Assembly: GCA_019163375.1 (NCBI GenBank)
Contig: JAFLKK010000007.1
Span: 531,813-595,812 of the forward strand
From: Paludibacter sp.
GTDB lineage: Bacteria > Bacteroidota > Bacteroidia > Bacteroidales > Paludibacteraceae
Direction: 5' to 3'
DNA length: 64,000 nucleotides
Position 1 is the first letter of the stretch, and each line of letters begins with the position of its first letter. A program made the position numbers and the translations under genes. Positions 17,093-28,100 of this stretch are shown piece after piece. The notes under the pieces are model-generated. The model was not told the origin of the DNA. It searched no databases and saw nothing but the letters and a program-made list of their open reading frames with translations.

Positions 17093-18553
17093 TTAATCTT
17101 CTACCACTAAGGTAGAAATAGAGTGTGGTAAACTGTTTACCGACACGGCCTTATTTCCAATAGAAAGATTGTATTTTGTTTCTTCTGCTCCAGTGTTCAT
17201 TACAATCACAGCAATTTTGCCATCTACATTTTCGAAAGCAGTGGTGAGTAATCTATCCCTGTTTGAACAACAGCTTATGCGCTTGGCACCCGGACGAACA
17301 TATTTTGAAAACTGACCCAGATAGTAATAGATATTGGTATAAATCAATTTACCAGTTCTAGTATCGGCATGAATAGGAGCAAAACAAAAATTCCCAACAT
17401 GATTAGGCCCGCCGGTCTCATCTAACAGAATATTCCAATCGGTCCAACCCACAGCACCATTATTAAAATCGTTTATGAGTGAAGTACCGTATTTTTCACC
17501 CATTGCCCAGTCATTCACCTTATCCAGTTTGAATGATTCAATACATCCCTCGGTAAACATCAGGTTCGTCTGCGGATAGGATTCGTGAACGCGTTTGATA
17601 TTTTCGAATAACATAGTGCCACCTGTCCATGTTTCGTACCAGTGAAAACCAACACCCCAAATGTATCTCGCGGCTTCGGGATCACTCAGGAGCACCGATG
17701 CACGTTGGTAAATCAAATCGCGGTTATGGTCCCAGGCAATAAGTTTTTTATCTGCCATCCCACTCTTATGAAGTGTAGGTCCCAGGTAATTTTTTACAAA
17801 GTCACGCTCTTCGTCGGCAGTAAATATACACGACTCCCAGCGTTGTTTGGCCATCGGTTCATTCTGAACTGAAAGCCCCCAAACAGGAATGCCTTGTGCT
17901 TCGTAGGCGCGAATAAATTTCACATAATAATTGGCCCAACTTTGATTGTAACGACTCAATAATTTACCACCACCCAACATGTTATTGTTATCTTTCATCC
18001 ATGCCGGTGGACTCCAGGGACTCACAAAAAGAGTCAACTTACCACCCGCAGCCGCAACAGCCTGTTTGATAAAAGGAATGCGGTATTTCTCATCGTGCGC
18101 AACATTGAAAGTACGGAGAGCCGAATCGCCATCAGCAACATAAGTGTATGTATCACTGGAGAAATCGCAGCTGTTGATATTTGTACGTGCCAATGTGTAG
18201 CCAATACCCTGTTGAGGATTGTAATATGCGCTGAGGAATTCCTTTTGAGTTTCTTTGGATAATTTGGCAAATGTTTCGGCAGAAGCATCTGTGAGTGCAC
18301 CTCCAATACCTAAAACCGTCTGATAGGTTTTAGACGGATCAAGAAAAACACACGCCTCTTTCTCCAATGGTTGATTTACTTCCTGAAAGTGCAAAGAAGA
18401 TCCTTTAGCAAGTCTCAGAGATGTATTTTGAGCAGTTGTATAGACATTAACCTGTTTTCTGCTAACATCGGATGTCGAATTATTTAGGGCTACAGCCTGC
18501 ATGCAGCAAGAGGCCATAACCAAATGTGTAAGTACGATAGAAAAATGTTTCAT
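17093..18553 (-). CDS. GH30 family glycoside hydrolase
   Basis: Secreted 486-residue enzyme. The GH30 fold, a (beta/alpha)8 barrel plus beta-domain, is shown by GIGGALTDASAETFAKL, the SPWSPPAWMK loop, the acid/base Glu in VQNEPM (about 230) and the nucleophile Glu in FTEGCIE (about 334). The C-terminal beta-sandwich ends near SISTLVVED. GH30 includes glucosylceramidases, beta-1,6-glucanases, xylanases and beta-glucuronidases, and the sequence does not separate them for me. I start at the ATG at 18553 (MKHFSIVL), because it begins a signal peptide; a 56-codon upstream extension overlaps the SusD end and looks non-coding. First enzyme gene after the SusC/D block. Confidence 0.9.
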   Translation of the reverse strand: MKHFSIVLTHLVMASCCMQAVALNNSTSDVSRKQVNVYTTAQNTSLRLAKGSSLHFQEVNQPLEKEACVFLDPSKTYQTVLGIGGALTDASAETFAKLSKETQKEFLSAYYNPQQGIGYTLARTNINSCDFSSDTYTYVADGDSALRTFNVAHDEKYRIPFIKQAVAAAGGKLTLFVSPWSPPAWMKDNNNMLGGGKLLSRYNQSWANYYVKFIRAYEAQGIPVWGLSVQNEPMAKQRWESCIFTADEERDFVKNYLGPTLHKSGMADKKLIAWDHNRDLIYQRASVLLSDPEAARYIWGVGFHWYETWTGGTMLFENIKRVHESYPQTNLMFTEGCIESFKLDKVNDWAMGEKYGTSLINDFNNGAVGWTDWNILLDETGGPNHVGNFCFAPIHADTRTGKLIYTNIYYYLGQFSKYVRPGAKRISCCSNRDRLLTTAFENVDGKIAVIVMNTGAEETKYNLSIGNKAVSVNSLPHSISTLVVED

Positions 18554-18640
18554 ATTTAATATATTACCTTGATAACTAACACTATGATAAAAATATAATA
18601 TCTCTTGAATTTTATACATTGATAAATAAGCTCCCTTACC

Positions 18641-18685
18641 GGAACCGGATATTGATTCATCGCTCAGATTCAATACTCCGGTTCC
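18641..18685 (-). other. Hairpin at the SusD-GH30 junction
   Basis: GGAACCGG at 18641-18648 pairs with CCGGTTCC near 18678-18685, extended by TATTGA/TCAATA. The hairpin lies 30 bp beyond the SusD stop in the operon direction, without a strong T tract. It probably limits read-through or protects the 3' end of the SusC/D message. A comparable hairpin follows SusD in PUL2 (46878-46908). Confidence 0.6.
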
Positions 18686-18714
18686 ATTGGGGGTTACTAA
18701 CTTATTTTTATCAA

Positions 18715-20409
18715 TTACCAACCGGTATTTTGCGTCCAGTCAGTTTTGGAGATTTCACTTTGCGGAATCGGATACCAATTCATCTTTGGTAAAAACGTAC
18801 GTGTTTCGAGCGTTTTTACGGAGTAAGTATACACCGGTGCAGCTCCTGTTCCGGTATTGGTAATAATTATCTTTTTCAATGGAGCCGCAAGGTAAGTTTC
18901 AGCTTTTTTCCAACGACGTAAATCCCAGAAACGTTGATCTTCGAAGCAGAACTCCACACGACGCTCGTTTTCAATTTTTGCCTGCGTCAGGTTTCCGGCA
19001 GTAACAACACTTATACCGGCTCTGGTTCTTACCTTATTAAATGCAACAAGAGCAGTCATTCCATAGCCCTTTGGATCAGCATTTTCGCCATAGGCATTGT
19101 ACATTGCTTCAGCGTAGTTCAACAAGATCTCGGCATATCTGAAATAACCCCAGGCATGAATTGACTTTGTACCGGTCACAAGGTTAATGGTCGAATTCTG
19201 CCATTTCTTGAGGTAATAACCTGTTTTTGTTGCATTGGTATTTGGAAGTCCGCAGTTACCACCGGTATAGGTCTGAATAGTTTGACCCGAGAACGAGACA
19301 CCATTGTTGATAATAGAGTTCGTGAAACGCAAATCTCTGTTGGCATAAGGCGCATTTGCATGAGTAGAATTATTCCAATCGAAAGGAACACTCACACCTG
19401 CATTCACCACTTCGAAAGCATCCACCAGATTTTGACTTGGTGTAATACTATTACCGGTACTCTTATCAAAGACGATAGGAAAATTGGCAAACTCCACCGA
19501 GTTTATCGACCCGTAATTACGCATGAAAATGTATTCGGTCTGCGTAGTATTGCTCGAACCAAAAAGGGTTCCATAATTTGCTCCGGTTACCAAGGTGTAT
19601 TTATTCATGGCAATCAGGTCGCGAGCCGCTTTGGCAGCATCTTCCCAGGTTGTAGTTGAACCCTGATCTTTGAAAAGCGGGCTGGCACCGTAAAGAAGTG
19701 CACGCGATTTCAAGGCCAGAATAGCACCATACGTTACTCGACCCTTATCATACCAGGTATATTTTGTATCAATATCCACAGGAATAATTTTGGCTGCCGA
19801 ATCGCACAACAGGCTGATATGTTTTACACATTCGTCAACCGAGTTACGGGGAATATTCTTCCAGCTACTCGCGTCAGCATACTCCATTGGTTTGTTGATA
19901 ATCGGCACACCGCCATATCTTTTTACCAACTCTAAATAAAAGAAAGCTTTCAAAAAGAGCACTTCCCCTTTCATGAACTTCACATTGTCGCGGGCATTCC
20001 AATAAGCTGTTGAGTCAGTTACGGTTCCGTACTTCAAATAGTCAATGTCGATTTTGCTGTGATTTTGCAGGAACAAATTGGCTTGTCTGATACCGGCGTA
20101 ATTTGACGACCACACATTATCAGGATTAGTAAACTGATTCCAGGTTCCGTTATTGAACATCTGAATAGCGGAACTCTCGTTTGTAAATTCAGCATTATCG
20201 GTAGCACCTTCCATCCCAAAGGTGGCAAAACCGTCGGGCAAATAACTGTAGGTATTCCATAGTACACCCTGCACGTAGGTATAGGTGGAGTACAGTTTTT
20301 CGATGGAAACATTCGCATTGTCGCTTCTCAGATCCAGGTAGTCTTTCTGACAAGATACCAGCGAGAAAGCGAGTAAAGTAAGTGATAAAATATAATATTT
20401 AATTTTCAT
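18715..20409 (-). CDS. SusD/RagB-like glycan-binding lipoprotein (pair 2)
   Basis: Outer-membrane surface lipoprotein of 564 residues that caps the SusC barrel and captures oligosaccharide. The SPII lipobox is LVSC (about residues 17-20), followed by QKDYLDL. The SusD helical (TPR) scaffold and the C-terminal RRVEFCFEDQRFWDLRRW and GWYPIPQSEI-type motifs (here NWYPIPQSEI) are typical of RagB/SusD. It sits 30 bp downstream of its SusC partner and closes the four-gene SusC/D block. It differs clearly from the other SusD in this locus, so the two pairs probably take different parts of the glycan. Confidence 0.94.
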   Translation of the reverse strand: MKIKYYILSLTLLAFSLVSCQKDYLDLRSDNANVSIEKLYSTYTYVQGVLWNTYSYLPDGFATFGMEGATDNAEFTNESSAIQMFNNGTWNQFTNPDNVWSSNYAGIRQANLFLQNHSKIDIDYLKYGTVTDSTAYWNARDNVKFMKGEVLFLKAFFYLELVKRYGGVPIINKPMEYADASSWKNIPRNSVDECVKHISLLCDSAAKIIPVDIDTKYTWYDKGRVTYGAILALKSRALLYGASPLFKDQGSTTTWEDAAKAARDLIAMNKYTLVTGANYGTLFGSSNTTQTEYIFMRNYGSINSVEFANFPIVFDKSTGNSITPSQNLVDAFEVVNAGVSVPFDWNNSTHANAPYANRDLRFTNSIINNGVSFSGQTIQTYTGGNCGLPNTNATKTGYYLKKWQNSTINLVTGTKSIHAWGYFRYAEILLNYAEAMYNAYGENADPKGYGMTALVAFNKVRTRAGISVVTAGNLTQAKIENERRVEFCFEDQRFWDLRRWKKAETYLAAPLKKIIITNTGTGAAPVYTYSVKTLETRTFLPKMNWYPIPQSEISKTDWTQNTGW

Positions 20410-20438
20410 ACTATCTTCGATTTATTATTGATATTTGA

Positions 20439-23291
20439 TTAAAACACAATGCTTAAGCCAACACTAACAGATTTCATTAAAGGATAACCCATCGAAAGGT
20501 TTTCGGCTTCCAATGCAGTGATTTTATCCCAAACGAATAGGTTTGTTCCATTTGCAAATGCTCTGATAGAATTGAAATGTTTGAAAATTCCAACCTTCGG
20601 TACTGTGTAACCCAGTTCAAGGCTACGCAATTTGATGAAACTTCCGTCTCTCATCCAGAAATCGGAACTTTGTGTGTTGTTCAAATTGGTTTGAGTAGTA
20701 AGTCTTGGCGAATCAGCCGTAAAAGCCGTTTCGGGAGTCCAGGCATTGAGTGCAAACTGAGTAATATTATTTCCGCCGGCAAAAGGTTGCGTATAGTCCG
20801 AAGGCATCGTTACCGTTCTATTGGTTACTCCTTCGAAAAATGCATCCACATCAAAACCTTTGAATTTGAATCCAACATTCACGCCCATAGTCCACTCCGG
20901 TATTCTTGAGAATTTCATTGGAGTTTTATCATAGTCATTAATGATATTGTCGCTGTTTTGATCTTTGTATTTTAAATCACCCGGTTTTACATTGGCGTAC
21001 GATGATTTTACCACACCGGCATTTAAGTTACCCAAAGCATCAAAATCCGCTACCTGATAAAAACCGTTACTAACCAATCCGCGTGACTGATCAATTCTAT
21101 ATCCGGTGCTGTACAGGTAAGAATAAGGCTGTGCCACCTCCGACATATAATCAATTTTGTTACGGGCAAATGATGCATTTACACCCACATAATATTCGAA
21201 ATCACTCACTTTTCCATCAAATCTAAAGGTAGCTTCAAATCCTTTATTGGTCACCTCTCCTGTATTCAGGTAGGGAAGATTGAACCCGGCATACATTGGA
21301 ATCTCTGCACTCGGACGCTGAATGATACCAGTTCTTTTTTCGCGAAACAGATCGAAAGTTGCAGTTACATTGTTTAAAATTGTAGCCTCGAAACCAAGAT
21401 CGAAAGTAGCTTTGCTCTCCCACGAAAAATCAGGGTTACCAATTGAACCTTCGCCACGTCCACCTTTGTTGGTAACAGATGTGGTACCAACATTCCAACC
21501 TGCCGAACCGCTTACCGCCCATTGTCTGTCTTTGAAACGGTAATCCTGATCCAGACTACCTGATGAGCTGAATGATCCACGAACTTTGAAATAATTCAGC
21601 ACTGCATTATCTTTCAGAAATTCTTCATTGGAAACAATCCAACCGGCACCTATTGCTGGAAATAATCCATAGTGATCGGCATCGCCCAAATTGGCTGTTC
21701 CCATATATCCCAACGATGCGTTTAATACATATTTTTTTGCATAATCGTACGATACTGCCGAAGATATGCCTTGTGTGCGGTATTCATACACCAAACCGTT
21801 GTAACTGTAGTTTTGTCTTTTTGCCAACACCATAGCCGAAATGGTATGCAAGCCAAAACTACGGTTGTAATCCAGTCCCAACTGATACGTAGAACGGTTC
21901 CAGTGACTCACTTCACCATCAGAGATAGAAGAAGCTACAGCCCCGTGCTTTTTATATACATATTTTCCCGAAGCGTCCAAAATAGGATTATCGTTAGCAT
22001 CCTTGGTCAGTTCATAGGTAGGTACAGTGAACGATTTCAAGTAATTGCCCATGTATTGGTTGCTAAACGAAACACCTCCCGTCAACGCCAGACCACTGGT
22101 AATCATATCCAGTTTTTCTACAAATGAGAAGTTGGCCTGCATGTTACGGGTATGTCCGTTGTACACACCACCTTGTTTCAACAGTTCCACCGGATTGAAA
22201 TCGTGCTCGGAATTGGTCGCCCATGATCCATCTGGATTTTTGATAGGAAACGATGAAGCCGGTGTACTTAGCAGATTATTGAACATATTCGTTGCTGTAA
22301 ACCCGGCAGGAGTATCACGGTCTTCCACCTTGCCCGACAATTCGCTTTTTACCGTCAGATTTCTACTTAACTCAACAGAAATATTAGCTCTCAAATTGTA
22401 TTTCTTGTAGATAGCATTTGTTCCGAAGTCTTTGTCTAATTCACTTGCGTTTTTGTACAAGCCTTCGCTGCGTGCATGATCAAGAATTAAGAAATACTTC
22501 GCTTTGTCGCTACCGCCCCGAAAGGAGATATTGTAATTTTGCGTTGGAGCCGAGGATTTCAATACTTCGTTGTACCAATCTACATTTGGGTGAATAGGGT
22601 CACCGGCTACATTGTACAAATCGGGGTTAGCATATTTGATGGGTAAACCATCGTTCTGACGGGCCTGATTGTACAAGCGGGTATAATCGTATGCATTCAA
22701 TACCGTTGGCAGTTGCACGGCACTTTGCATACCGTAACGCGAATGGAATGAAATAACCGGTTTACCGCTACTCTTTCCTTTCTTAGTAAGAATAGAAATC
22801 ATTCCATCTCCACTAAAACCGTATTTAGCCAGGTCGGTAGGGTCGGTGATGACCGATACCGATTCTACTTCGTAGGCCGACAAAGAAGCAATAGCTCCCA
22901 TATCCACCTCAAAGCCGTCGAGGTAAATCAACATATTGTTGGTCTTTGTATTCCACGATGATTGTCCGCGGATAGCAAACGAAGGGTTGTCGTAACCCGT
23001 TTCGCCGGATCCTGCAATAACAGTTAATCCGGGGATTCTGCCGTTAAGTGCATTTAGCAGGTTGGTGGTAGCCATCCGTTGCAGCTCAGTACCCGAAATG
23101 GTATATGCCGCGCCGGTTTTCTTCCAGTTGGTCGCCACTTCCTTACCGGCAGCAGTAGCCTTCACTTCCGTAGGGTTAGCAGGCAGTTTTGCCTCCTTCG
23201 ATAATTTATTATTTTGAGCCTGAGTGCTAAAAGCGCACAGGTTGCAAAACAACAAAAGCAAAATAGATACGTTTATATGATTTTTTTTCAT
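20439..23291 (-). CDS. SusC-like TonB-dependent transporter lacking the N-terminal domain (pair 2)
   Basis: Outer-membrane barrel of about 950 residues with a signal peptide (LCAFSTQAQ). The plug is present (NALNGRIPGLTVIAG, FAIRGQSSWN, GDGMISILTKKG), as is the C-terminal barrel ending SVGLSIVF. The usual carboxypeptidase-regulatory-like N-terminal domain is missing, and no EVVVVGYG-type TonB box appears between the signal peptide and the plug. Instead there is a charged stretch (EVKATAAGKEVATNWKK). I start at the ATG at 23291 (MKKNHINVS), because the 21 codons upstream overlap the previous gene's end and the signal peptide begins here. It may depend on the first SusC or use a divergent TonB contact. 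Confidence 0.92.
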   Translation of the reverse strand: MKKNHINVSILLLLFCNLCAFSTQAQNNKLSKEAKLPANPTEVKATAAGKEVATNWKKTGAAYTISGTELQRMATTNLLNALNGRIPGLTVIAGSGETGYDNPSFAIRGQSSWNTKTNNMLIYLDGFEVDMGAIASLSAYEVESVSVITDPTDLAKYGFSGDGMISILTKKGKSSGKPVISFHSRYGMQSAVQLPTVLNAYDYTRLYNQARQNDGLPIKYANPDLYNVAGDPIHPNVDWYNEVLKSSAPTQNYNISFRGGSDKAKYFLILDHARSEGLYKNASELDKDFGTNAIYKKYNLRANISVELSRNLTVKSELSGKVEDRDTPAGFTATNMFNNLLSTPASSFPIKNPDGSWATNSEHDFNPVELLKQGGVYNGHTRNMQANFSFVEKLDMITSGLALTGGVSFSNQYMGNYLKSFTVPTYELTKDANDNPILDASGKYVYKKHGAVASSISDGEVSHWNRSTYQLGLDYNRSFGLHTISAMVLAKRQNYSYNGLVYEYRTQGISSAVSYDYAKKYVLNASLGYMGTANLGDADHYGLFPAIGAGWIVSNEEFLKDNAVLNYFKVRGSFSSSGSLDQDYRFKDRQWAVSGSAGWNVGTTSVTNKGGRGEGSIGNPDFSWESKATFDLGFEATILNNVTATFDLFREKRTGIIQRPSAEIPMYAGFNLPYLNTGEVTNKGFEATFRFDGKVSDFEYYVGVNASFARNKIDYMSEVAQPYSYLYSTGYRIDQSRGLVSNGFYQVADFDALGNLNAGVVKSSYANVKPGDLKYKDQNSDNIINDYDKTPMKFSRIPEWTMGVNVGFKFKGFDVDAFFEGVTNRTVTMPSDYTQPFAGGNNITQFALNAWTPETAFTADSPRLTTQTNLNNTQSSDFWMRDGSFIKLRSLELGYTVPKVGIFKHFNSIRAFANGTNLFVWDKITALEAENLSMGYPLMKSVSVGLSIVF

Positions 23292-23326
23292 TTTTTTCGA
23301 TATTAATTGAATAGAAACACCTATGA

Positions 23327-25159
23327 TTACCAACCCGGATTTTGACCGTTCCAATCTTTATTTCCAAGATATTTTTTGCTGATTTCAGCATTGGAGAATG
23401 GCAAATAATAATACCTCTGCGGAAAGATCCGGTTTATAAATAATCCGGTTACCCATGGACGAGTCAATGCACCACTTACCTTTTTGGCAGTGGTTACAAT
23501 ACCATGCAGCTGTTGGTTCAGCACTTTAGGGGCTGTCAACCAGCGAAGCAAATCGTTGTATCTATTATTTTCGTAGGCTAGTTCAATGGTTCGTTCGTTT
23601 TGAATGGCAGCACGGAAACCAACCTGATCCAGACCGGCTTTGTTGGGCATGCCCGCTCTGCTGCGAATGATATTCATCGCGTCGTAAGCTGCCTGCGAAG
23701 GACCACTGTATTCATTCATTGCTTCCGAATAGCTCAGGTAGAATTCGGCCAACCGGAATACCGGCCAGGTAAAATGTTTTGTATTCATTGCATCTACACG
23801 TGGTGTAAATTTGAATACTTCCACTGCAAAACCATTGGGTGTTCCATCAGTACCGCACAATTTACCTTCGGGGTAACCATCACCTGCTTTGTAATAATCC
23901 AGGTAGCCTTTTTTGGCACAATAAAACATGCCGTCGTAAGCTATTGTCTGATAAAAACGGGGATCAAGATTTAATGCCATGATATCTGTCGGCAGATTGG
24001 TTCCGCTAGCCGGAAGTGTCCATTTTGTGCCATCTTTCTTTTCGTACAATTGCAGGAACTCATTCGGCACGTTGTTTTTTATACCCCAACTCGAATAGAA
24101 AATCTTTGAAGACATATACAACGACCATGAATCGGCACCCCAAGCGCTTGGAGATTCTATACTTTTGGTGTTGGCAAGAATGATTTCGGAGTTTCCATAT
24201 ACATTCCATACCGACTCATAATCACCCAGCGTTGCATAAGTTTCGCCGGTTGTAAGCGGTTTTCCGGTATTAAATAAACTGATCCCGGCAGTAGCTGCAT
24301 TATCGAGAACGGCTTTCGAAGCATCAGCTGCCAGTTTCCAACGTTCGATATCGTAGGTTGGGTAACAAAGCACAGAGTCTCTGGCATCACCAAAGCGGGC
24401 ACCGGTAAGTTCAGCTTTCAAATTCTCGGGCGTATTGTACTGCGGACTGGCAGCGAATAACAGCACGCGGGCTTTCAATGCCAATGCAGCAAGTTTGGTT
24501 GCTTTTCCAAAATCAACCGTTGTACGTGTTTCCGGCAAAAGAGCAGCTGCGTCGTCGCACCATTTTACGATGGTTTCTACAACAGCTTTTATCGAACGTC
24601 TCGGGTAGTTGATATCATCTCCTTGCAAGGAGTGATCGACCAAAGGAATTCCACCATAGTATCTGAACAATTCATAATGTTGCAATGCTCTGCAGAAAAT
24701 AGCCTGTCCCTTTACATCATTCTTCCATTCATCGGTTGCATCAGCTACTTTGTCGATATTTTCCAATACAAGATTTGCATGACGGATACCATTGTAGTGC
24801 GAACTATAGCCGCCGTAATCGCAGTTGGTTTCGGTGCTCATGTTTCCGGTTACATAATACTGTGTATTAATCACCTGACCGGCCCATGTGTCATTCGAAC
24901 CGTGAAGTAGGTATAACTCGTCGGTAATTGACTCCGGTCTTGATCCCGGAGAGTCGTAGGGGAAATAGCCTTTCACACAAGTATTGTACATCTGTGCCAC
25001 AGCCAGTCGGGCCTGGTTCTGCGTATGAAAAATGGTATCTGTAGTTACAGCTCCACCTTTTGGTTTTTCTAGAAAATCGTCACTACAACCGGTGGTGCTT
25101 AAACACAGCAGTGTAACTATAGCCACGGTGGAAATGATCGTTGTTAGTATTTTATTCAT
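23327..25159 (-). CDS. SusD/RagB-like glycan-binding lipoprotein (pair 1)
   Basis: Outer-membrane lipoprotein of 610 residues with lipobox STTGC (Cys about 25) followed by SDDFLEKPKGG, a typical start for SusD proteins. The helical repeats, the IQNERTIELAYENNRYNDLLRW motif region near the C-terminus and the closing YYLPFSNAEISKKYLGNKD match RagB/SusD. It is 27 bp downstream of its SusC and 35 bp upstream of the second SusC start, an uninterrupted operon. Surface glycan capture; substrate shared with the PUL1 enzymes. Confidence 0.94.
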   Translation of the reverse strand: MNKILTTIISTVAIVTLLCLSTTGCSDDFLEKPKGGAVTTDTIFHTQNQARLAVAQMYNTCVKGYFPYDSPGSRPESITDELYLLHGSNDTWAGQVINTQYYVTGNMSTETNCDYGGYSSHYNGIRHANLVLENIDKVADATDEWKNDVKGQAIFCRALQHYELFRYYGGIPLVDHSLQGDDINYPRRSIKAVVETIVKWCDDAAALLPETRTTVDFGKATKLAALALKARVLLFAASPQYNTPENLKAELTGARFGDARDSVLCYPTYDIERWKLAADASKAVLDNAATAGISLFNTGKPLTTGETYATLGDYESVWNVYGNSEIILANTKSIESPSAWGADSWSLYMSSKIFYSSWGIKNNVPNEFLQLYEKKDGTKWTLPASGTNLPTDIMALNLDPRFYQTIAYDGMFYCAKKGYLDYYKAGDGYPEGKLCGTDGTPNGFAVEVFKFTPRVDAMNTKHFTWPVFRLAEFYLSYSEAMNEYSGPSQAAYDAMNIIRSRAGMPNKAGLDQVGFRAAIQNERTIELAYENNRYNDLLRWLTAPKVLNQQLHGIVTTAKKVSGALTRPWVTGLFINRIFPQRYYYLPFSNAEISKKYLGNKDWNGQNPGW

Positions 25160-25186
25160 ATCTGGTATTTTTTTTTAAGTGTAGTA

Positions 25187-28100
25187 TTAAAAGTTAACAT
25201 TAAGACCTAAGTTATACGTTCTGATAAGTGGATAGCCGTTATTCCCTAAGTTTTCGGGATCTCCCCAGATTTTATTACCTGAGAAAGTGAGTAGGTTCGA
25301 TCCATTCAAATAGATACGGGTAGAACTGATTCCCAGTTTTTTCATAAACGAAGGCTGAACTGTGTATCCCACTTCCATGTTTTTCAGACGAACATACGAA
25401 GCATCTTTCAGAAAGTAGGTGTTGTAACCGGCAGAACTATTATAAGCAGCAATAGGGAATTGAATATCTTCTCCATTAGCACTTCTTTCTAATGTAAAAC
25501 GGCTTAGTCCTACTTCGGTGATGGCTTCCAGGTTGTTGAACGGGCGGGTAGCTATGTAGCGATTCACACCAGAAATACCTTGAAGTAAAGCAGAGAAATC
25601 GAAGCCTTTATAGCCAAATCCAAACGAAAGCCCAAAAGTAAATTCAGGGATATTGGTTTTACCGATACGGATATTATCTTTCTTGTCAATCACACCATCC
25701 TGGTTGATATCTTCGAAACCAATTTCCCCCGGCTGCAATACAGCACCATTGTATCCTAAATCTTTTTCGTATACCGGGTTGCCTGCAGTATTTTTATACG
25801 GTTGTCCGGTTTTATCCAAAGCCAGTACGGGGCTCGACAATACCGGATTTCCGGTTGCATCTACCTGATATAAATCAGCCCATGAGTTGTACAGCCCTTT
25901 ATCTTTAAGCATCAACAGTTGATTGATAGGTCGGCCGGTAGCCGATTGATATTCCAGTCCATCAGCAATGGCCTCGTCCATAAACACAATTTTATTTTTG
26001 TTGTGCGACAGATTTCCTTTTATCCAATAATTAAACTTGCCAAAATTGCTTCTCCAATTCATTTCTAACTCCCAACCCCAGTTTTTTACGCTACCCAAAT
26101 TGTAAGGAGGCAAAGTGGCTTGTACTATATTAGGAATCGTTTGTTTGTTGGAAAGGATGTCCACACGACTTTCGCTGAAATAATCGAAGGTGGCCGACAG
26201 TTTGCTGTGAAACAATTTTGTTTCGAAACCGAAATTACTTTTTGTAGCTGTTTCCCAGGTTACATTCGGATTACCGACTGTTCCTTCTTCGGCACCACCT
26301 ACCCAGTTGCGGTCTGCCAGTGTTCCAAAGTTATATCCTCCTGTATAGTTCCATGTGTTTGGTAAATACAGATAGCGTTTCGAAACACCATTCACAATCA
26401 CATTATCATTACCCACTTTACCTACCGAACCGCGGAATTTCAAATACGTAACAATATCGCTTTTTGGGAAAAATGCTTCGTTTGAAGCCACCCAACCGAG
26501 TGAATACGCCGGTAAGAATCCGTAACGCAATCCTTTAGGGAAGTTTTCGGAACCATTGTATCCCATATTAAATTCGGCAAGGTACCGGCCATCATATCCA
26601 TAAGTTGCACGTCCCACCATACCCAGGTAAGCATGAGGGAGATCAGGAGTTAATGAGGGATCGTATTTTTTTTCGATATTGTAAAGTACCAATCCGCCTA
26701 CATCATGTTTTCCAAACGAATGGTTGTAGTTCAACGAACCCTCGCCATACACTTTTCTCCATTTGGTTACATACCAGCTGGCCCAACGTTCCGGTGGAAT
26801 CTCTTCGCTCATCTGCGAAAAAACAGGATCCATCACATTTCCATTGGGGTTAGGAGATATTTTATACCACAGAGGAGTACTATCGCCACCATCGCGTGTG
26901 CGGAAATAGCTATCGTAGGCCACTCGTGCATTAATCGACAATCCGTCTAAAAGTCTGTCCAGTTTGTATCTCAGTTTCAACGACGATGTCATGGTACTTT
27001 TAATGGTATTGTTATAACCCATACCGGCAATTTCTTCCAGTGGATTTTCACCAATCTTAGTATTGGTATACGGCATCACAAATTTACCGTTCACTATACC
27101 CGGCGTAGTAATGGGGTTACTCCACATGATACGCTTTTCCCACATCCAACCTTCGTTGTCCAGGTTCAATCCTCCCTGCACTTCGTGCTGATAGCCCAGG
27201 TCTACCGACACACGAAAGTCTTTATTGATATCGAAGTCAAAGTTTCCACGAATATTGTATCGTTTGTTGGAATATTCCATGTCATCCGGAAATTCCATAT
27301 AGTCGGTTTTAAACATACCGTTTTGATCCAGATACCCCAGCGAAACAAAGTACTTCATGCTCTCGGTACCACCGTTGATGTTTAAGTTTACCTGACTTTG
27401 GTAGGATTGTTTTTTGAAGATACGACTTTGCCAGTCGGTATCGGGGTGAAAGTAAGGATCGTAGTTCGGATTTGTTTGTCCGTTAGCCAAAAGAGGGGTA
27501 CGGGCATTTTTATATTTCAACAAATCATCATCCGAGTAATAGTGAGCTGCTTCTTTTGTCCAGTTCGCTTCTCTTTTGGTTACAAAATCGGCCCAGGTAG
27601 CAATATCGGCATCTTTTGCGTGATTGATCCAATAGGTTTCGAAACTCTTTTCGTTTTGCAATGAGGCATATTCGAAAGAGTTTACAAAGTTGGGCAATCC
27701 GGTAAATTCATTTACAGCTGTTTGTGCCGACAAACTGATTTTAGGAGCACCTGCTTTACCACGTTTGGTAGTGATTAAAACCACACCATTCGCACCACGT
27801 ACACCGAATACGGCTGTAGCCGATGCATCTTTCAGAATACTGATGGTTTCAATTTCGTTCGGGTCGATATTATTGTAACTATCGCGTGCCACACCGTCCA
27901 CCATTACAAGCGGACTTACTGAACTAGAATAGGTTCCCACACCGCGAATGTACAGATCAGAAGCATCAGCCCCCGGTTTTCCCGAGTTTTGTACGGTGAT
28001 AAGACCGGATAATCGTCCGGCTAATGAGTTACTGATATTCGCCGTTGGCGATTGTACCAGCTCTTTGGCGGCAACAGTAGAGATAGCAGCCGTAACCGAC

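Noticed and set aside
18554-18721. N-terminal 56-residue extension of GH30
   Set aside because: It overlaps the SusD end, contains the intergenic hairpin and is not protein-like; the signal peptide begins at 18553.
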